A DNA stretch of 64,000 nucleotides from NCBI GenBank assembly GCA_023382975.1, contig JAHDXO010000023.1, forward strand, positions 80,435 to 144,434, in the 5' to 3' direction. The stretch is from Pirellulaceae bacterium. GTDB taxonomy: Bacteria > Planctomycetota > Planctomycetia > Pirellulales > Pirellulaceae. Positions 35,369 to 44,480 of the stretch are shown piece after piece. The stretch's first letter is position 1, and each line of letters starts with the position of its first letter. The notes beneath the pieces are model-generated. The model was not told the origin of the DNA, did not search any database, and was given only the letters and a program-made list of their open reading frames with translations. The position numbers and the translations under genes are program-made.

Positions 35369-35467
35369 GGCAGACTGGTTACAGATCGCTGTTCATAAAC
35401 AGAGGATGCGTTCCGGGACGCATTCGCTCCATTTATGACCAACCATCTATAACCAGTCGGCTCTGCC
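35369..35467. terminator. Nested long inverted repeat between convergent genes
   Basis: GGCAGACTGGTTA (35369-35381) pairs with TAACCAGTC...CTGCC (35450-35467). Inside it TCATAAA (35393-35399) pairs with TTTATGA (35433-35439), and ATGCGTTCC with GGGACGCAT at the centre (35406-35423). The whole can fold as one long branched hairpin in the gap between the PAP2 gene and the convergent vWA gene. It may be a bidirectional terminator or a small miniature element. Confidence 0.5.
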
Positions 35468-35521
35468 CTTCATGGTCTTCGTCTAGTGGCCTCGTCCTGT
35501 TCTGAGACTCGGCGGGACTTG

Positions 35522-38500
35522 TTATTCTTCGCCGTTTTCCACCTGGGCCTTCAGGTCGCGAAGCTCCGACCGAAGTTGTTCGTTAGCGTCTGACAACTCC
35601 TGGACGGCCTTGATCAGGACGGGAACAAGTTTTTCGTAATCCACTCGTTTCAGGCCGCTGGTGTCCTCGCTGACGATCTCGGGCACCAGCGTTTCGACTT
35701 CCTGAGCAATCAAGCCGACTTCATCCTGCGACCCTAGCGTTTCACGCGGTTCGATCGTTTGGGTAACGGTCAACCCGTCGAGTCGCTTGACAGGCAGTTC
35801 GAGCGATTCGGTCCAGTGGAAGCGGACCGGGCGCAACTGTTTGACCGTTTCCAGTCCGTACTCGAGCGATTCGATGTCGCTCTTCAATCGCGCGTCGGAG
35901 AAGCCGCCGCCGCCGAGGCCGCCGCCACCAAATCCGCCACCGCCGCGCCCACCTCCGCCGAAACCGCCGCCACCGCCGCCGATGCCGCCACCGCCGCCGA
36001 TGCCACCACCACCGCCGATGCCACCGCCGCCACCTTGGCCTTGGCCACCATCGTTGAAACTGAACGTCGTGACTTCACCGACGCCGGAGAACAGCGGCAT
36101 GGGAGTGACACGCACATACCGACGATCCGCAGAGATCACGGCCGAGGCATTGAAGTTGGCGCCTTCAGGCAGCGTGATAATCACGGGCCGGACTCCGACG
36201 TTGCCGCGTGCCAGACGCCCGTCGCGCCGTGCTTGCTGCGACGCGCGGAGATAATCCACGGTCGCTTCCGAACTCTCGTAAGCGGACAACTGTTGAGTCA
36301 GCACAGCCCGGCCGATCGCTTCCTGGCCGCGAGCCACACTGGCGATCTGCTCTGCATTCATCGCCTGCTGCCGGCGACCGTCTGCCAATTCGAAGGCTGC
36401 GGCCGCGTCCGCCTCGCCGATTGACAGTTGTTGACGGATCACTTGCTCGCGGTCGGTGCCGTAATGGGTCGCCACTTCGACGGTCACCTTGCTTGCCGTG
36501 GGTTGCCCCCAGACCCGCTTGACCACCAGCCGATACTCGCCGGTGAATCCCTCGGGGCAGATGTAGTATTCCGAGTATCCATCGGCGGAAGCGCCGCCCG
36601 GCCGGGCAAAGTTGTCACCCAGCAGCACGCCGCCCGAAGGCGTTCGGGGATTCAGGGCCGAACAGATCGATCCACCCGGTTCTTCGACGTACAGATCCAA
36701 ATCGGCTTCGCCGGTCCACGTGATCCGGATCAGGCAATCTCGGCTCATCGCCCGGACGATCTCGTCGGAGAACTGATCGGCTCGTTCCTTGCGTCCATCG
36801 GCTTTCATCTTCTCGAAGACGGACCTTGCCACGCGGTAGGCGTGTTCAGCCATGCTTTCCTGATCGGCCGGCCAAGCCTGGCGGAGTACGCCGAGGCAGG
36901 CCCAAATCACGCCATCCTCGTCGTCCAATCGCTGCGCGGCAGCCAAGCCGCGCAAATACGGTTCGGGGCGGAACGGCTGAACCGCGGCCACCTCCTGAAA
37001 CAGTTCCAGCGCGCGGCGATCCAATCCCAGGTGCGTCATGTATTCGGCCACGACCAGGATGTCGTCCATGTTCTCCGCGAAATCGACGGCCGACATCATC
37101 GCCCGTTCGATCTCTTCCAACGGCGCGTCGGTAGCCTGCAGCGCCAGCGCCAAACCCTCGTACATCCAGGTCTGAGGGAATCCATGCCGCAACGCGGCCA
37201 GTTGCAGCGCGATTGCTTCGTCGAACTGTTCCCGGTTCATCAGGTGTCGTGCGGTGGCGCGGATCGATGCGCGAACCGCCAGTTGCTCGTCTTCCGTAGC
37301 ATTGAGCAACGCTTCGAAGTAGCGATCCCACGCTTCCTCGACCGATTCCTCGGCGCGGCGATCCAACTTGATGACCTGCGCGTTACGCGGCTTGGCAGCC
37401 GCCGCGGATTCAACGGCAGCAGGCGAAATTGCTTTCTTGCGCGGTCCTAGCGTCAGGTCGTCCTCGACGGCGAACATACCGCCGCCCATCATGCCGCCGC
37501 CCATGCCGCCACCCATGCCGCCCATGCCGCCGCCCATGCCCATGCCGCCCATGCCGCCACCCATGCCGCCACCCATGCCGCCGCCCATGCCGCCCATCAT
37601 GAATGGATCGATGCCCATCCCGCCGCTGATCGGCAGGACGAGGTCGCCGACAGGATAAACCTTGGTGACCAGTTCACTTTCGGCCTCGTCCGGCGTCGTG
37701 ATAAGCAGGACTTCGTCGCGAATGACGTAGGTCAGTTCCAATTCCTTCAGCATCAAGCGCAAGGCGGACCGCAACGTGATGCCTTTCAGATCGCGCGTGA
37801 TCGGCGTATCGGTGCCGATCCCGGCATCGTCCAGCGCCCGCGTGTCGATTTCGATGTTGATCCCGTGCTGGTCCTTGAGAAACCCGATCACCTGGTCCAG
37901 CGGCGTTTCGATGAACTCCAAGCGGGTATCGTCATCCAGGGCGTTGAAGATCCGTTCCTCGGCGCTGCCGCGGCGGGCGAGGTCGATCGAGGCATACTTC
38001 TTTCGCCGCAGCGACAGGTCCGCCCAAACCTGCGGTTCGGGGTACGTGATCGGCGGTTCGTCGGGGAACGGCACCAGCGCCTTCTCGACCGTCAGCAAAG
38101 CGCGGGCGAAATTGCGGTGGCGGACTTCGCGCAACGCGACCATTTCGTGAACATGGCCGCCGAAACGAGACCACCAGACGGCGGCGACCGGAGTCGTGCC
38201 GTACGGATCCAGCGCCCGAACCTCGGCCGCGATGATATCCTCGGCGTCGTTGAAGCGGCCTTCGGCCATCAACGAATTGAACCGGTCCAGCATCTGCTTG
38301 ATCTTCTGCCGCGTGCGTGCGGTCTCTTCGACGGCCCGTTGACGTTCCTCGGCCGCCGCCCGGTTGGCTTCGGCCAACTCGCGCCGGCTGCGGACTTCGA
38401 TCTCGCGACGTTCGGCCTCGCGGATTGCGCCCTCGACCTGCTGACGCAGTTGATCCTTGCTCTCGGGGCTGAGCGAATCGCTGCGCGAGATGGTCTCCAG

Positions 38501-39958
38501 CAGCAGTTTCAATTCCCGTTTCGCTCCTTCGGGGTTGGTGCTCATCCGGTCGCGGGCTTCGGTCAAGTCCTGTTCGACTTGCGCTCGCATGCGTTGTTCG
38601 TCAATCTGAGCCAGATTCTCGACGTTGCTGAGGAAATCACCGCCGCCAGCGAGCAGTTCGTTCAGCAGCGCACCCGGTTGGTTGCCGCCCGGATTTCCGC
38701 CCGGTGCGGCGGCCGGATCTTGCAGATTGACCAACCGCAGCCCCGGATCGTCGTTGGGTCCGGCAAGATTCTCGGCCGCTTGACGGATTGCGCGTGCCTG
38801 CGGATTGTTCGGATCTCGCTGCAACACAGTGTCGGCCACCTGCAAGGCGCCCTGGCGGTCGCCGGTGCGCAAGGCGGTCGCGCCCAACTGAGTCAGACTT
38901 TCATTGCTCTGAGCCATCATCCGCGCCACTTCGGCCAATCCCGCCGAGCCGACAGTCGGCAGACGGACGCCGCCGTCACTGCGAGCCGTACCCACCAACT
39001 CGGGAAGATAATGGAGATCTTCGTTCGACACGGACGGCTGCACGTCCCATTTCATCTCGACCGTTCGTCCACCGACCTCCACGGTCATCGCCAGACTGGT
39101 CGGGTCGCGCGAATCGAGAGTACCGATCAGCACCGTGTCGCGGTCGCTGCGCAGCGGGGGAACCCGACTGGGGAACGTCTCACGCATGGCCTGCGGCAGA
39201 TCGGAGGTCTTCGGCCAGTACACCGTGGCCCGTGCCACCTCGGCCAGAGCCAAACCGGCTTGATTCGCCGAGCCGCCTTCGGCCGAATCGACGTAGACCA
39301 TACCGCCTGTCTGATTCGCCAAGGTGGCCAACAGCATCACATCGCGACCCGGACCAATCGCGTAACTGGAGACGGGAACCTGCTTGGCCGCCAGATCCTG
39401 GACCAGCGATTCCAGATCTTTCGAATGCAACAAGCTCGCCCGACTGTGGCCATCACCTAGATAGACAGCCGCACGAGGCCTGGTCGATGGACCGGCGAAA
39501 CTGTCTGCCGCGCCGCGCAAGCCTTTCTTGATGTCGGTCGAACCCAGCGGCACGCGACGTTCCAGTTTGGCCAAACCGGCTTGCAACGCCTCGCTGCCCG
39601 GCGCGACAAACTCCTCGGTCATCGCCACCGAGTTCAAGTCCGTCGCCATCAGCTTCACGCGATCGTCCGGCCCCAGGCTGGACAGCATCGACTTCAGCGC
39701 CTTCAGCGCGTCGTCCCGGTAGGCCCCGGTCTGGCTGGCCGATGTGTCGAATAGCACGACGATGTCATGCCCGCCGGCCGCCTGGACCTGCTCGGTGGGG
39801 TGCAGATTGAGAGCGAAAAAAGTCTCCCCAGCCGGACTGTCGTAGGTCATCAACTCGGATGCCTGCGGATCGCCCGCTGGATCTGCTGCGGCCGAAAACG
39901 TCGTCGCCAGCATCACCAAAGGTAGGGCTGTAAGCCACAAGTGATTGCGTTTGGACAT
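35522..39958 (-). CDS. Giant exported vWA protein with S74-like C-terminal chaperone domain
   Basis: The 1478-residue protein has a signal peptide (MSKRNHLWLTALPLVMLATTFSAAA). A von Willebrand A-like domain at about 63-235 carries the MIDAS pattern DTSAS (71-75), LGSTDIKKGL and YLGDGHS. A long Ala/Glu/Arg-rich coiled-coil region follows at about 440-590. A secretin/TonB short-N-terminal-like domain (LRSALRLMLKELELTYVI) lies around 675-755. Two low-complexity blocks follow: Gly/Met-rich near 777-826 and Gly-rich near 1301-1353. The C-terminus (1354-1478) looks like the S74 intramolecular chaperone: SDARLKSDI, PVRFHW, VGLIAQEVETLVPEIV, VDYEKLVPVLIKAVQEL and a final coiled coil. S74 domains trimerise and can cleave themselves before the Ser; here Ser1354 would be that residue. 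ATG at 39958 precedes the signal peptide. Confidence 0.82.
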   Translation of the reverse strand: MSKRNHLWLTALPLVMLATTFSAAADPAGDPQASELMTYDSPAGETFFALNLHPTEQVQAAGGHDIVVLFDTSASQTGAYRDDALKALKSMLSSLGPDDRVKLMATDLNSVAMTEEFVAPGSEALQAGLAKLERRVPLGSTDIKKGLRGAADSFAGPSTRPRAAVYLGDGHSRASLLHSKDLESLVQDLAAKQVPVSSYAIGPGRDVMLLATLANQTGGMVYVDSAEGGSANQAGLALAEVARATVYWPKTSDLPQAMRETFPSRVPPLRSDRDTVLIGTLDSRDPTSLAMTVEVGGRTVEMKWDVQPSVSNEDLHYLPELVGTARSDGGVRLPTVGSAGLAEVARMMAQSNESLTQLGATALRTGDRQGALQVADTVLQRDPNNPQARAIRQAAENLAGPNDDPGLRLVNLQDPAAAPGGNPGGNQPGALLNELLAGGGDFLSNVENLAQIDEQRMRAQVEQDLTEARDRMSTNPEGAKRELKLLLETISRSDSLSPESKDQLRQQVEGAIREAERREIEVRSRRELAEANRAAAEERQRAVEETARTRQKIKQMLDRFNSLMAEGRFNDAEDIIAAEVRALDPYGTTPVAAVWWSRFGGHVHEMVALREVRHRNFARALLTVEKALVPFPDEPPITYPEPQVWADLSLRRKKYASIDLARRGSAEERIFNALDDDTRLEFIETPLDQVIGFLKDQHGINIEIDTRALDDAGIGTDTPITRDLKGITLRSALRLMLKELELTYVIRDEVLLITTPDEAESELVTKVYPVGDLVLPISGGMGIDPFMMGGMGGGMGGGMGGGMGGMGMGGGMGGMGGGMGGGMMGGGMFAVEDDLTLGPRKKAISPAAVESAAAAKPRNAQVIKLDRRAEESVEEAWDRYFEALLNATEDEQLAVRASIRATARHLMNREQFDEAIALQLAALRHGFPQTWMYEGLALALQATDAPLEEIERAMMSAVDFAENMDDILVVAEYMTHLGLDRRALELFQEVAAVQPFRPEPYLRGLAAAQRLDDEDGVIWACLGVLRQAWPADQESMAEHAYRVARSVFEKMKADGRKERADQFSDEIVRAMSRDCLIRITWTGEADLDLYVEEPGGSICSALNPRTPSGGVLLGDNFARPGGASADGYSEYYICPEGFTGEYRLVVKRVWGQPTASKVTVEVATHYGTDREQVIRQQLSIGEADAAAAFELADGRRQQAMNAEQIASVARGQEAIGRAVLTQQLSAYESSEATVDYLRASQQARRDGRLARGNVGVRPVIITLPEGANFNASAVISADRRYVRVTPMPLFSGVGEVTTFSFNDGGQGQGGGGGIGGGGGIGGGGGIGGGGGGFGGGGRGGGGFGGGGLGGGGFSDARLKSDIESLEYGLETVKQLRPVRFHWTESLELPVKRLDGLTVTQTIEPRETLGSQDEVGLIAQEVETLVPEIVSEDTSGLKRVDYEKLVPVLIKAVQELSDANEQLRSELRDLKAQVENGEE
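35898..36047. repeat. Gly-encoding tandem repeat in the vWA-S74 gene
   Basis: GCCGCCACCGCC/GATGCCACC-type units of about 18-21 bases encode GGGGGIGGGGG runs just before the S74-like domain. Such a repeat is prone to slippage. Confidence 0.7.
37480..37610. repeat. Gly/Met-encoding tandem repeat in the vWA-S74 gene
   Basis: Repeated CCGCCCATGCCGCC-type units encode GGMGGGMGGGMGG runs (about 50 residues, more than ten Met). Met-rich Gly repeats can bind copper or mediate assembly; here it is only compositional evidence. Confidence 0.7.
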
Positions 39959-40199
39959 TGCTCGAAGACTCCAATCCCAGAATTGTGCTGATTCGGCCCC
40001 CATCAGAGGCCTATGCCTTGCCCGGATCGATCGAGGCGCATTTCGGGCGCCGTTGCCTCTTCATTCTATTCTGCCAAAACGGTTTACGCCAGAGAATTCG
40101 ACACGTTTGACGGCAGTTGACGACGGTGTCGAAACGAAAAGACGAACACTAAGGGTTATGTCCGCTGCCGATCCCATCCGTTCGGGGAGCAGTCGTAGC

Positions 40200-40216
40200 A
40201 CAGGCTGCCAGCCTGT
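40200..40216. repeat. ACAGGCTGCCAGCCTGT palindromic repeat
   Basis: A 17-base palindrome of the family found at 5816-5860, again preceded by GTAGC and intergenic. Confidence 0.65.
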
Positions 40217-40262
40217 GAAACCCGGTTCCGTTGCCCGCCACCTCCGTCCGGAAAGGGTCGCC

Positions 40263-40475
40263 TTAGCTGCCCAGCGCGATGTACAGTCCGAGCAGCATTA
40301 AGATCAAACCGATCAACCCAAAGGCCAAACGAGCCCCGCGTCGGCCCCACCTCGCTTCGGCCCACTGGGCTTTGGGCATCCGGAAGAACCATTGCACATC
40401 GAACAACGCGACGCACAGACATACTGCGGCCAGGATGAACGCGACCGTGCTGACAAAGGCTTGCTCGATATTCAT
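40263..40475 (-). CDS. Small two-TM membrane protein (70 aa)
   Basis: The 70-residue protein starts MNIEQAFVSTVAF, with hydrophobic helices at about residues 8-26 (VAFILAAVCLCVALFDVQW) and 50-67 (LAFGLIGLILMLLGLYIAL). They are separated by a basic loop containing GRRGARL. The composition strongly suggests a real inner-membrane protein despite the small size. It is divergent from the RsgA gene, whose ATG lies 115 bases away. An in-frame extension to 40544 lacks support. No function is recognised. Confidence 0.6.
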   Translation of the reverse strand: MNIEQAFVSTVAFILAAVCLCVALFDVQWFFRMPKAQWAEARWGRRGARLAFGLIGLILMLLGLYIALGS

Positions 40476-40589
40476 CGATACCACACGACTTGACCAAATG
40501 CGCTGCGACGTAAGAAGATTAGGCGATATCGATGAATTCACCAAGCCCGAGCCACGGAAAATGGGCTGAAGATTCGTGCTGGATCACCA

Positions 40590-41744
40590 ATGACCAAAGA
40601 CGACAAGAATCGCAAGTTTCGAGCGGATTTCCGAAAAAAGCACCAGGCACGGTCCCGGCATGGCGATTTGACTCGCGATTTCGCCGCGGGCGATCAGAAT
40701 TTCGAGGAGGATCCGCACAGTGAACGGGTGAGCGGCAAAGGCGATCTGACGCGTAAGAGAACCGTGATCGGCGGTTCGATTGGCGAAGAGGAAAGCGGCG
40801 GCCTGACGGTTCAGTTGGGCGTGGATGAAACGACGTGCCTGACCGGACGAGTCATGAGCGTGCATGGTCTGACCAGCTTCGTCCAAGCCGCCAGTGGACA
40901 GATCTACCGCTGTGCCACTCGCGGGGTACTCAAGTCGCTGAGCACCGACCAACGCCACGTTGTCGCTGCGGGCGATCGAGTCTGGTTTCGCCCCGAGCCG
41001 GAGCGCGAGGGAATCAGCGAGGGGATCATCGAACGGATCGAACCTCGGCACGGCGTGCTGAGCCGCACCAGCAAAGGCCGCCGTCATGTGCTGGTTGCCA
41101 ACGTCGATCAGTTGCTGATCGTGACCAGTGCCGCCGAGCCGACGCTGAAACCGAATCTGATCGACCGAATGCTGGTCACCGCCGAAAAAGCGCAGATCCG
41201 GCCGTTGGTGTGCATCAACAAGATCGACCTGGTCGATGCGGCCGATCTGCAGCCGCTGGCGGGTGTCTTCGGCCAGATGGGCTACGAGATCCTGATGCTG
41301 TCAGCCGTCACCGGTTTCGGCCTGGATCGACTCCGCCGTCGCGTGGCCGGCCGCCAGAGTGTCGTCGCTGGCCAGAGCGGCGTCGGAAAATCGTCGCTGC
41401 TGAACGCGATCGAACCGGATCTAAATCTGCGCGTCCAAACGGTCAGCGAAGAGAACCAGAAGGGACGCCACACCACCTCGGCCGCTCAGCTACTGCCTCT
41501 GTCGGCTGGCGGCTACATCGTCGACACGCCCGGCATCCGGCAGTTTCAGTTGTGGGATGTCATTCCCGAGGAAGTGGCCGGCTACTACCGCGACGTCCGG
41601 CCCTACGTCAGCCTGTGCCGCTTTCCCGACTGTACGCACACGCACGAAGCCGACTGTGCGGTGAAAGACGCCGTTGCCGACGGCCGCCTGGACGCTCGTC
41701 GCTACGAAAGCTACTGCCACTTGTACGACGGAGCATCGGATTAG
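40590..41744 (+). CDS. rsgA: Ribosome small subunit-dependent GTPase A
   Basis: The 384-residue circularly permuted GTPase assists 30S subunit maturation. An N-terminal basic tail of about 60 residues precedes the OB-fold (GRVMSVHGLTSFVQAASGQIYRC). The permuted motif order is visible: G4 NKID (210-213), G5-like LSAVTG, then G1 GQSGVGKS (261-268) and G3 DTPG (312-315). The C-terminal zinc knuckle is Cys343-Cys348-His350/His352-Cys356 in CRFPDCTHTHEADC. The length fits the family (about 350 residues) plus a longer N-terminus. It is transcribed alone, divergent from the small membrane protein. Identification is secure. Confidence 0.96.
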   Translation: MTKDDKNRKFRADFRKKHQARSRHGDLTRDFAAGDQNFEEDPHSERVSGKGDLTRKRTVIGGSIGEEESGGLTVQLGVDETTCLTGRVMSVHGLTSFVQAASGQIYRCATRGVLKSLSTDQRHVVAAGDRVWFRPEPEREGISEGIIERIEPRHGVLSRTSKGRRHVLVANVDQLLIVTSAAEPTLKPNLIDRMLVTAEKAQIRPLVCINKIDLVDAADLQPLAGVFGQMGYEILMLSAVTGFGLDRLRRRVAGRQSVVAGQSGVGKSSLLNAIEPDLNLRVQTVSEENQKGRHTTSAAQLLPLSAGGYIVDTPGIRQFQLWDVIPEEVAGYYRDVRPYVSLCRFPDCTHTHEADCAVKDAVADGRLDARRYESYCHLYDGASD

Positions 41745-41759
41745 CCGGGGTTCCTGGCA

Positions 41760-41818
41760 GCCGAATTCGTGAGAATTCGGAGGAAGATCGGGGGAATCCG
41801 AATTCTCACGAATTCGGC
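41760..41818. repeat. GAATTC-rich inverted repeat, complete intergenic copy
   Basis: GCCGAATTCGTGAGAATTCGG (arm 1) and its inverted partner CCGAATTCTCACGAATTCGGC (arm 2) are separated by about 17 bases. It lies between the convergent RsgA and SET genes and may also act as a terminator hairpin there. Related copies are at 13192-13238 and 34101-34121. Confidence 0.8.
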
Positions 41819-41837
41819 TACGAGTGGAGGGTGGTGA

Positions 41838-42302
41838 TCAGCCAACCTGGAGCTTCTCCATCTCGTCAGGATCCACAATCCAACCGCGGCAATTCGGCGA
41901 TCCGCAACGGCAGCGGATGGCCGATTCCGCTGTCCAGTTGTATTCGATCACCAGTTCTTCCCCCGGTTTGATGTGGCGCAGAGCGATTAAATAGACGCGG
42001 GTGGTCAACCCCGGATGGTCGTCGGCCGAGAGTGCGAACCAATCGAATTCGCAATTCGGTTCGCAACTGTGGTTCACATAGCGAAACGGGGCATCCGGCT
42101 CCAGGCAGCCCTCGTCGCCGATTCGGAAGCAGTACTCCGAACCGTAATTGGGGTCTTTGACCAGCGTGCCGGTGATCTCGCCGACGATGTCATGTTCCCG
42201 ATAGTGATGTCGGGCAAAAATCCCCTTGCCGACTCGGGTACGTCCCACACGAACATCTTTCAGTGGCTTTCGGCAGGGCTCGTCCTCGGTGTTTGATTTC
42301 AT
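41838..42302 (-). CDS. SET-domain protein (putative lysine methyltransferase)
   Basis: The 154-residue protein is essentially a minimal SET domain with a post-SET motif. Seen in order: GKGIFARHHYREHDIVGEI (SAM-binding start, about 25-43), RYVNHSCEPNCEF with the core NHSC (77-80), GEELVIEYNW (114-123, catalytic Tyr region) and the post-SET cluster CRCGSPNCRGW (131-141). These are all the residues expected of an active SAM-dependent protein lysine methyltransferase. The target is unknown. Bacterial SET proteins are scattered and often attributed to exchange with eukaryotes. The gene converges on RsgA, which could be coincidental. Confidence 0.9.
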   Translation of the reverse strand: MKSNTEDEPCRKPLKDVRVGRTRVGKGIFARHHYREHDIVGEITGTLVKDPNYGSEYCFRIGDEGCLEPDAPFRYVNHSCEPNCEFDWFALSADDHPGLTTRVYLIALRHIKPGEELVIEYNWTAESAIRCRCGSPNCRGWIVDPDEMEKLQVG

Positions 42303-42388
42303 GGCCGTAGTCTAACACGCCCGCCGGCGCAAGCACCATACGGCATATCTCGCAGCCGAACTTGCGACAATACCGACCATCAAGGCAC

Positions 42389-44257
42389 TTACAACGACTT
42401 GAGATACTCGATCAAGTCGGACAACTGCTGATCGCTCAGATCCCCGCTTCCGGCCACTTCGCCGGGGCGGTGGACTCCGGTCAATACTTCTTCGAAGGAC
42501 TTGGATCGTCCGTCGTGCAACAGCAGCGTTTTCTGATAGACGGACCGCAACGAGGGCGTGTTGTAGCCCGAGTAGCGGTCCATGCGGCGTCCCGTGCCGA
42601 CATCGTGGACTTCGCCGTCCGTCAACTCGGGTCCGCGGTGGCAGGTGACGCAGCCAGCCTGGGGACTTTGGAAAACCTCGCGTCCGCGTTCGGCCGCAGC
42701 GGTCAGCCCCCCGTCGCGAAGCAAGAACGGGTTGGGTGGCGGTTCAAGCTGGTTGAAGTAGGCAAGCATTGCTCGCACATCGTCCTCGCTGGGTTCCGGG
42801 CCTTGCATGGTCGAAGTCAACGAGTTTCGGATGGCTTCCTGCAGATCCGTCTGCCAACCATGCCAAGTCCAAGGCGCTGTGCGGTCCAGTCGGTACAGCG
42901 GAAGCACCGTCTTGAACGTCAGCGACGATCCATCGTTCAGCGTGTCCATCGTGACGGCGTTCGTACCGCCCTCGTAGTGACAACTGTGGCAACTGTACCA
43001 CTGGTCCAGGCTGCGAGTCGCGTCGTAGAAAATCGCCTCGCCCCGACGCGCCAGCGAAGGTTCCGCGGGACCACCCAACGAGATCTCGGCAGCGACGCTA
43101 CGCTCGTCCAAATCCACAATCTGCAGCGAGTTGTTCAGGTAATTGGCAACGGCCACTCGATGACCGTCCGGCATCGCCCGAACCGCCATGGGACGCCCGC
43201 CCAGCGGGATGCGGAAGAATCGGCTGCGATCGACCAGCAATCCGCGATCGATATGGTCGCCGTGGGCGTGCGTCAAGAGCGGCAGTCCTTCGCGTCGCAA
43301 GACGAGCAGCTCGTGCGTTCCGGACGCAGTGACCACGATCCGCCGCGCGTCGGGCGTCAGCGCGATCCCATGCGGATCAGCGACCGCCTGTCCCGATGGG
43401 TCAAGCGAAAGAGCCTGCCACGCCGAATCACCGCCGCCATCGATCCGTCCAATCCGCGAACCCAGCACCCACCCCTGACGAATGTTGCTGGGGCTGATCG
43501 GCGTGCGCCGGTAGATCATCCACGGAAAATACACGTCCCGCCCGTCAGGTGCAAACGCGATGTGCCCCACGTTCAATGCCGCGAGATTCTCGGTTCGCAC
43601 CAGCTTCCGTTGCCGCACATCCACCAGCGAGACGCCCAAATCCCCGCTCACTCCGACGGCCAATCGGGCGCCGTCGGGCGAAAGAGCGAGATAGCGGGGC
43701 CAGCGACCCACATCGACATGGGCCGTCACGGTACGCGACTGGAGATCCACCACCGCGACCTGCGCCGCCGCGGCCAGCGCCACGTAAGCCGTCCGCCCAG
43801 CCGAGTCCAACGTCACGCCATGCGGATGCTGTCCGACATGGATGCGGCCGAGCAGGTTGAGCCGCCCTCGCGCCACTTCCAAGACAACCAACTCGCCCGA
43901 ATCGCGGCAACTGACCACAAACCGCGGATCGCGCGGGGCCTGTTCCGATGCGCTCGCCACATCGACAGCGGCCCATCCGATGGCCACCGGCCAACGTCCT
44001 ACCGGTTGTTCGTCCAACACGCGACCAGCGTTCAAACCAACCAGCGAAACCGAATTCGAGGTCTGGTTCACCGTCACCGCCCACGAACCATCCGGGCCGA
44101 TCGCCAAATCGACGGGCGAGCGATCAGGGTCCATCGCAACGCCACCGACTTCACCATCGGCACCGTCTGCATGCATATCTCCGCAAAGCAGTATCGAGGC
44201 CCACAATATAGCCGACCAGATCGAAATAGATTTTCGCAGGCATTTTGACATCGACAT
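42389..44257 (-). CDS. YVTN-propeller diheme cytochrome c
   Basis: The 622-residue exported protein has a signal sequence (ISIWSAILWASILLCGD) and then a seven-blade-like YVTN/NHL propeller over about residues 40-395 (VDLAIGPDGSWAVTVNQTSN, GHIAFAPDGRDVYFPW, RAMPDGHRVAVANYLNNSLQ). A C-terminal MauG/di-heme peroxidase-like part has CHSCH at about residue 423 and a second motif in AGCVTCHRG. It ends with NTPSLRSVYQKTLLLHDG and DLIEYLKSL, nearly the same ending as the ten-heme protein at 14878. GAAGGGG precedes the ATG at 44257; an ATG at 44281 in the same frame is the alternative. It is divergent from the PVC-type dehydrogenase gene. Confidence 0.85.
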   Translation of the reverse strand: MSMSKCLRKSISIWSAILWASILLCGDMHADGADGEVGGVAMDPDRSPVDLAIGPDGSWAVTVNQTSNSVSLVGLNAGRVLDEQPVGRWPVAIGWAAVDVASASEQAPRDPRFVVSCRDSGELVVLEVARGRLNLLGRIHVGQHPHGVTLDSAGRTAYVALAAAAQVAVVDLQSRTVTAHVDVGRWPRYLALSPDGARLAVGVSGDLGVSLVDVRQRKLVRTENLAALNVGHIAFAPDGRDVYFPWMIYRRTPISPSNIRQGWVLGSRIGRIDGGGDSAWQALSLDPSGQAVADPHGIALTPDARRIVVTASGTHELLVLRREGLPLLTHAHGDHIDRGLLVDRSRFFRIPLGGRPMAVRAMPDGHRVAVANYLNNSLQIVDLDERSVAAEISLGGPAEPSLARRGEAIFYDATRSLDQWYSCHSCHYEGGTNAVTMDTLNDGSSLTFKTVLPLYRLDRTAPWTWHGWQTDLQEAIRNSLTSTMQGPEPSEDDVRAMLAYFNQLEPPPNPFLLRDGGLTAAAERGREVFQSPQAGCVTCHRGPELTDGEVHDVGTGRRMDRYSGYNTPSLRSVYQKTLLLHDGRSKSFEEVLTGVHRPGEVAGSGDLSDQQLSDLIEYLKSL

Positions 44258-44480
44258 GCAGCCCCTTCGCGTTTGGTTCATGACAGACTTCGCATTGTAG
44301 GCATGACAACCTAGAGTTCAAGCATCTATCCGTCTTGATGGGTTGCCGCGCAAGGATTGCTCAGGCAAAATCTTCGACTGCTCGTTTCGTGATCGTCCTC
44401 GCAACGCGTCGGGAGTTGGATGTCGTTTTCGGGTCACGTCCAACGAGGATGAAAGCCAAATTCCGGAGTCCTCCAGACTG

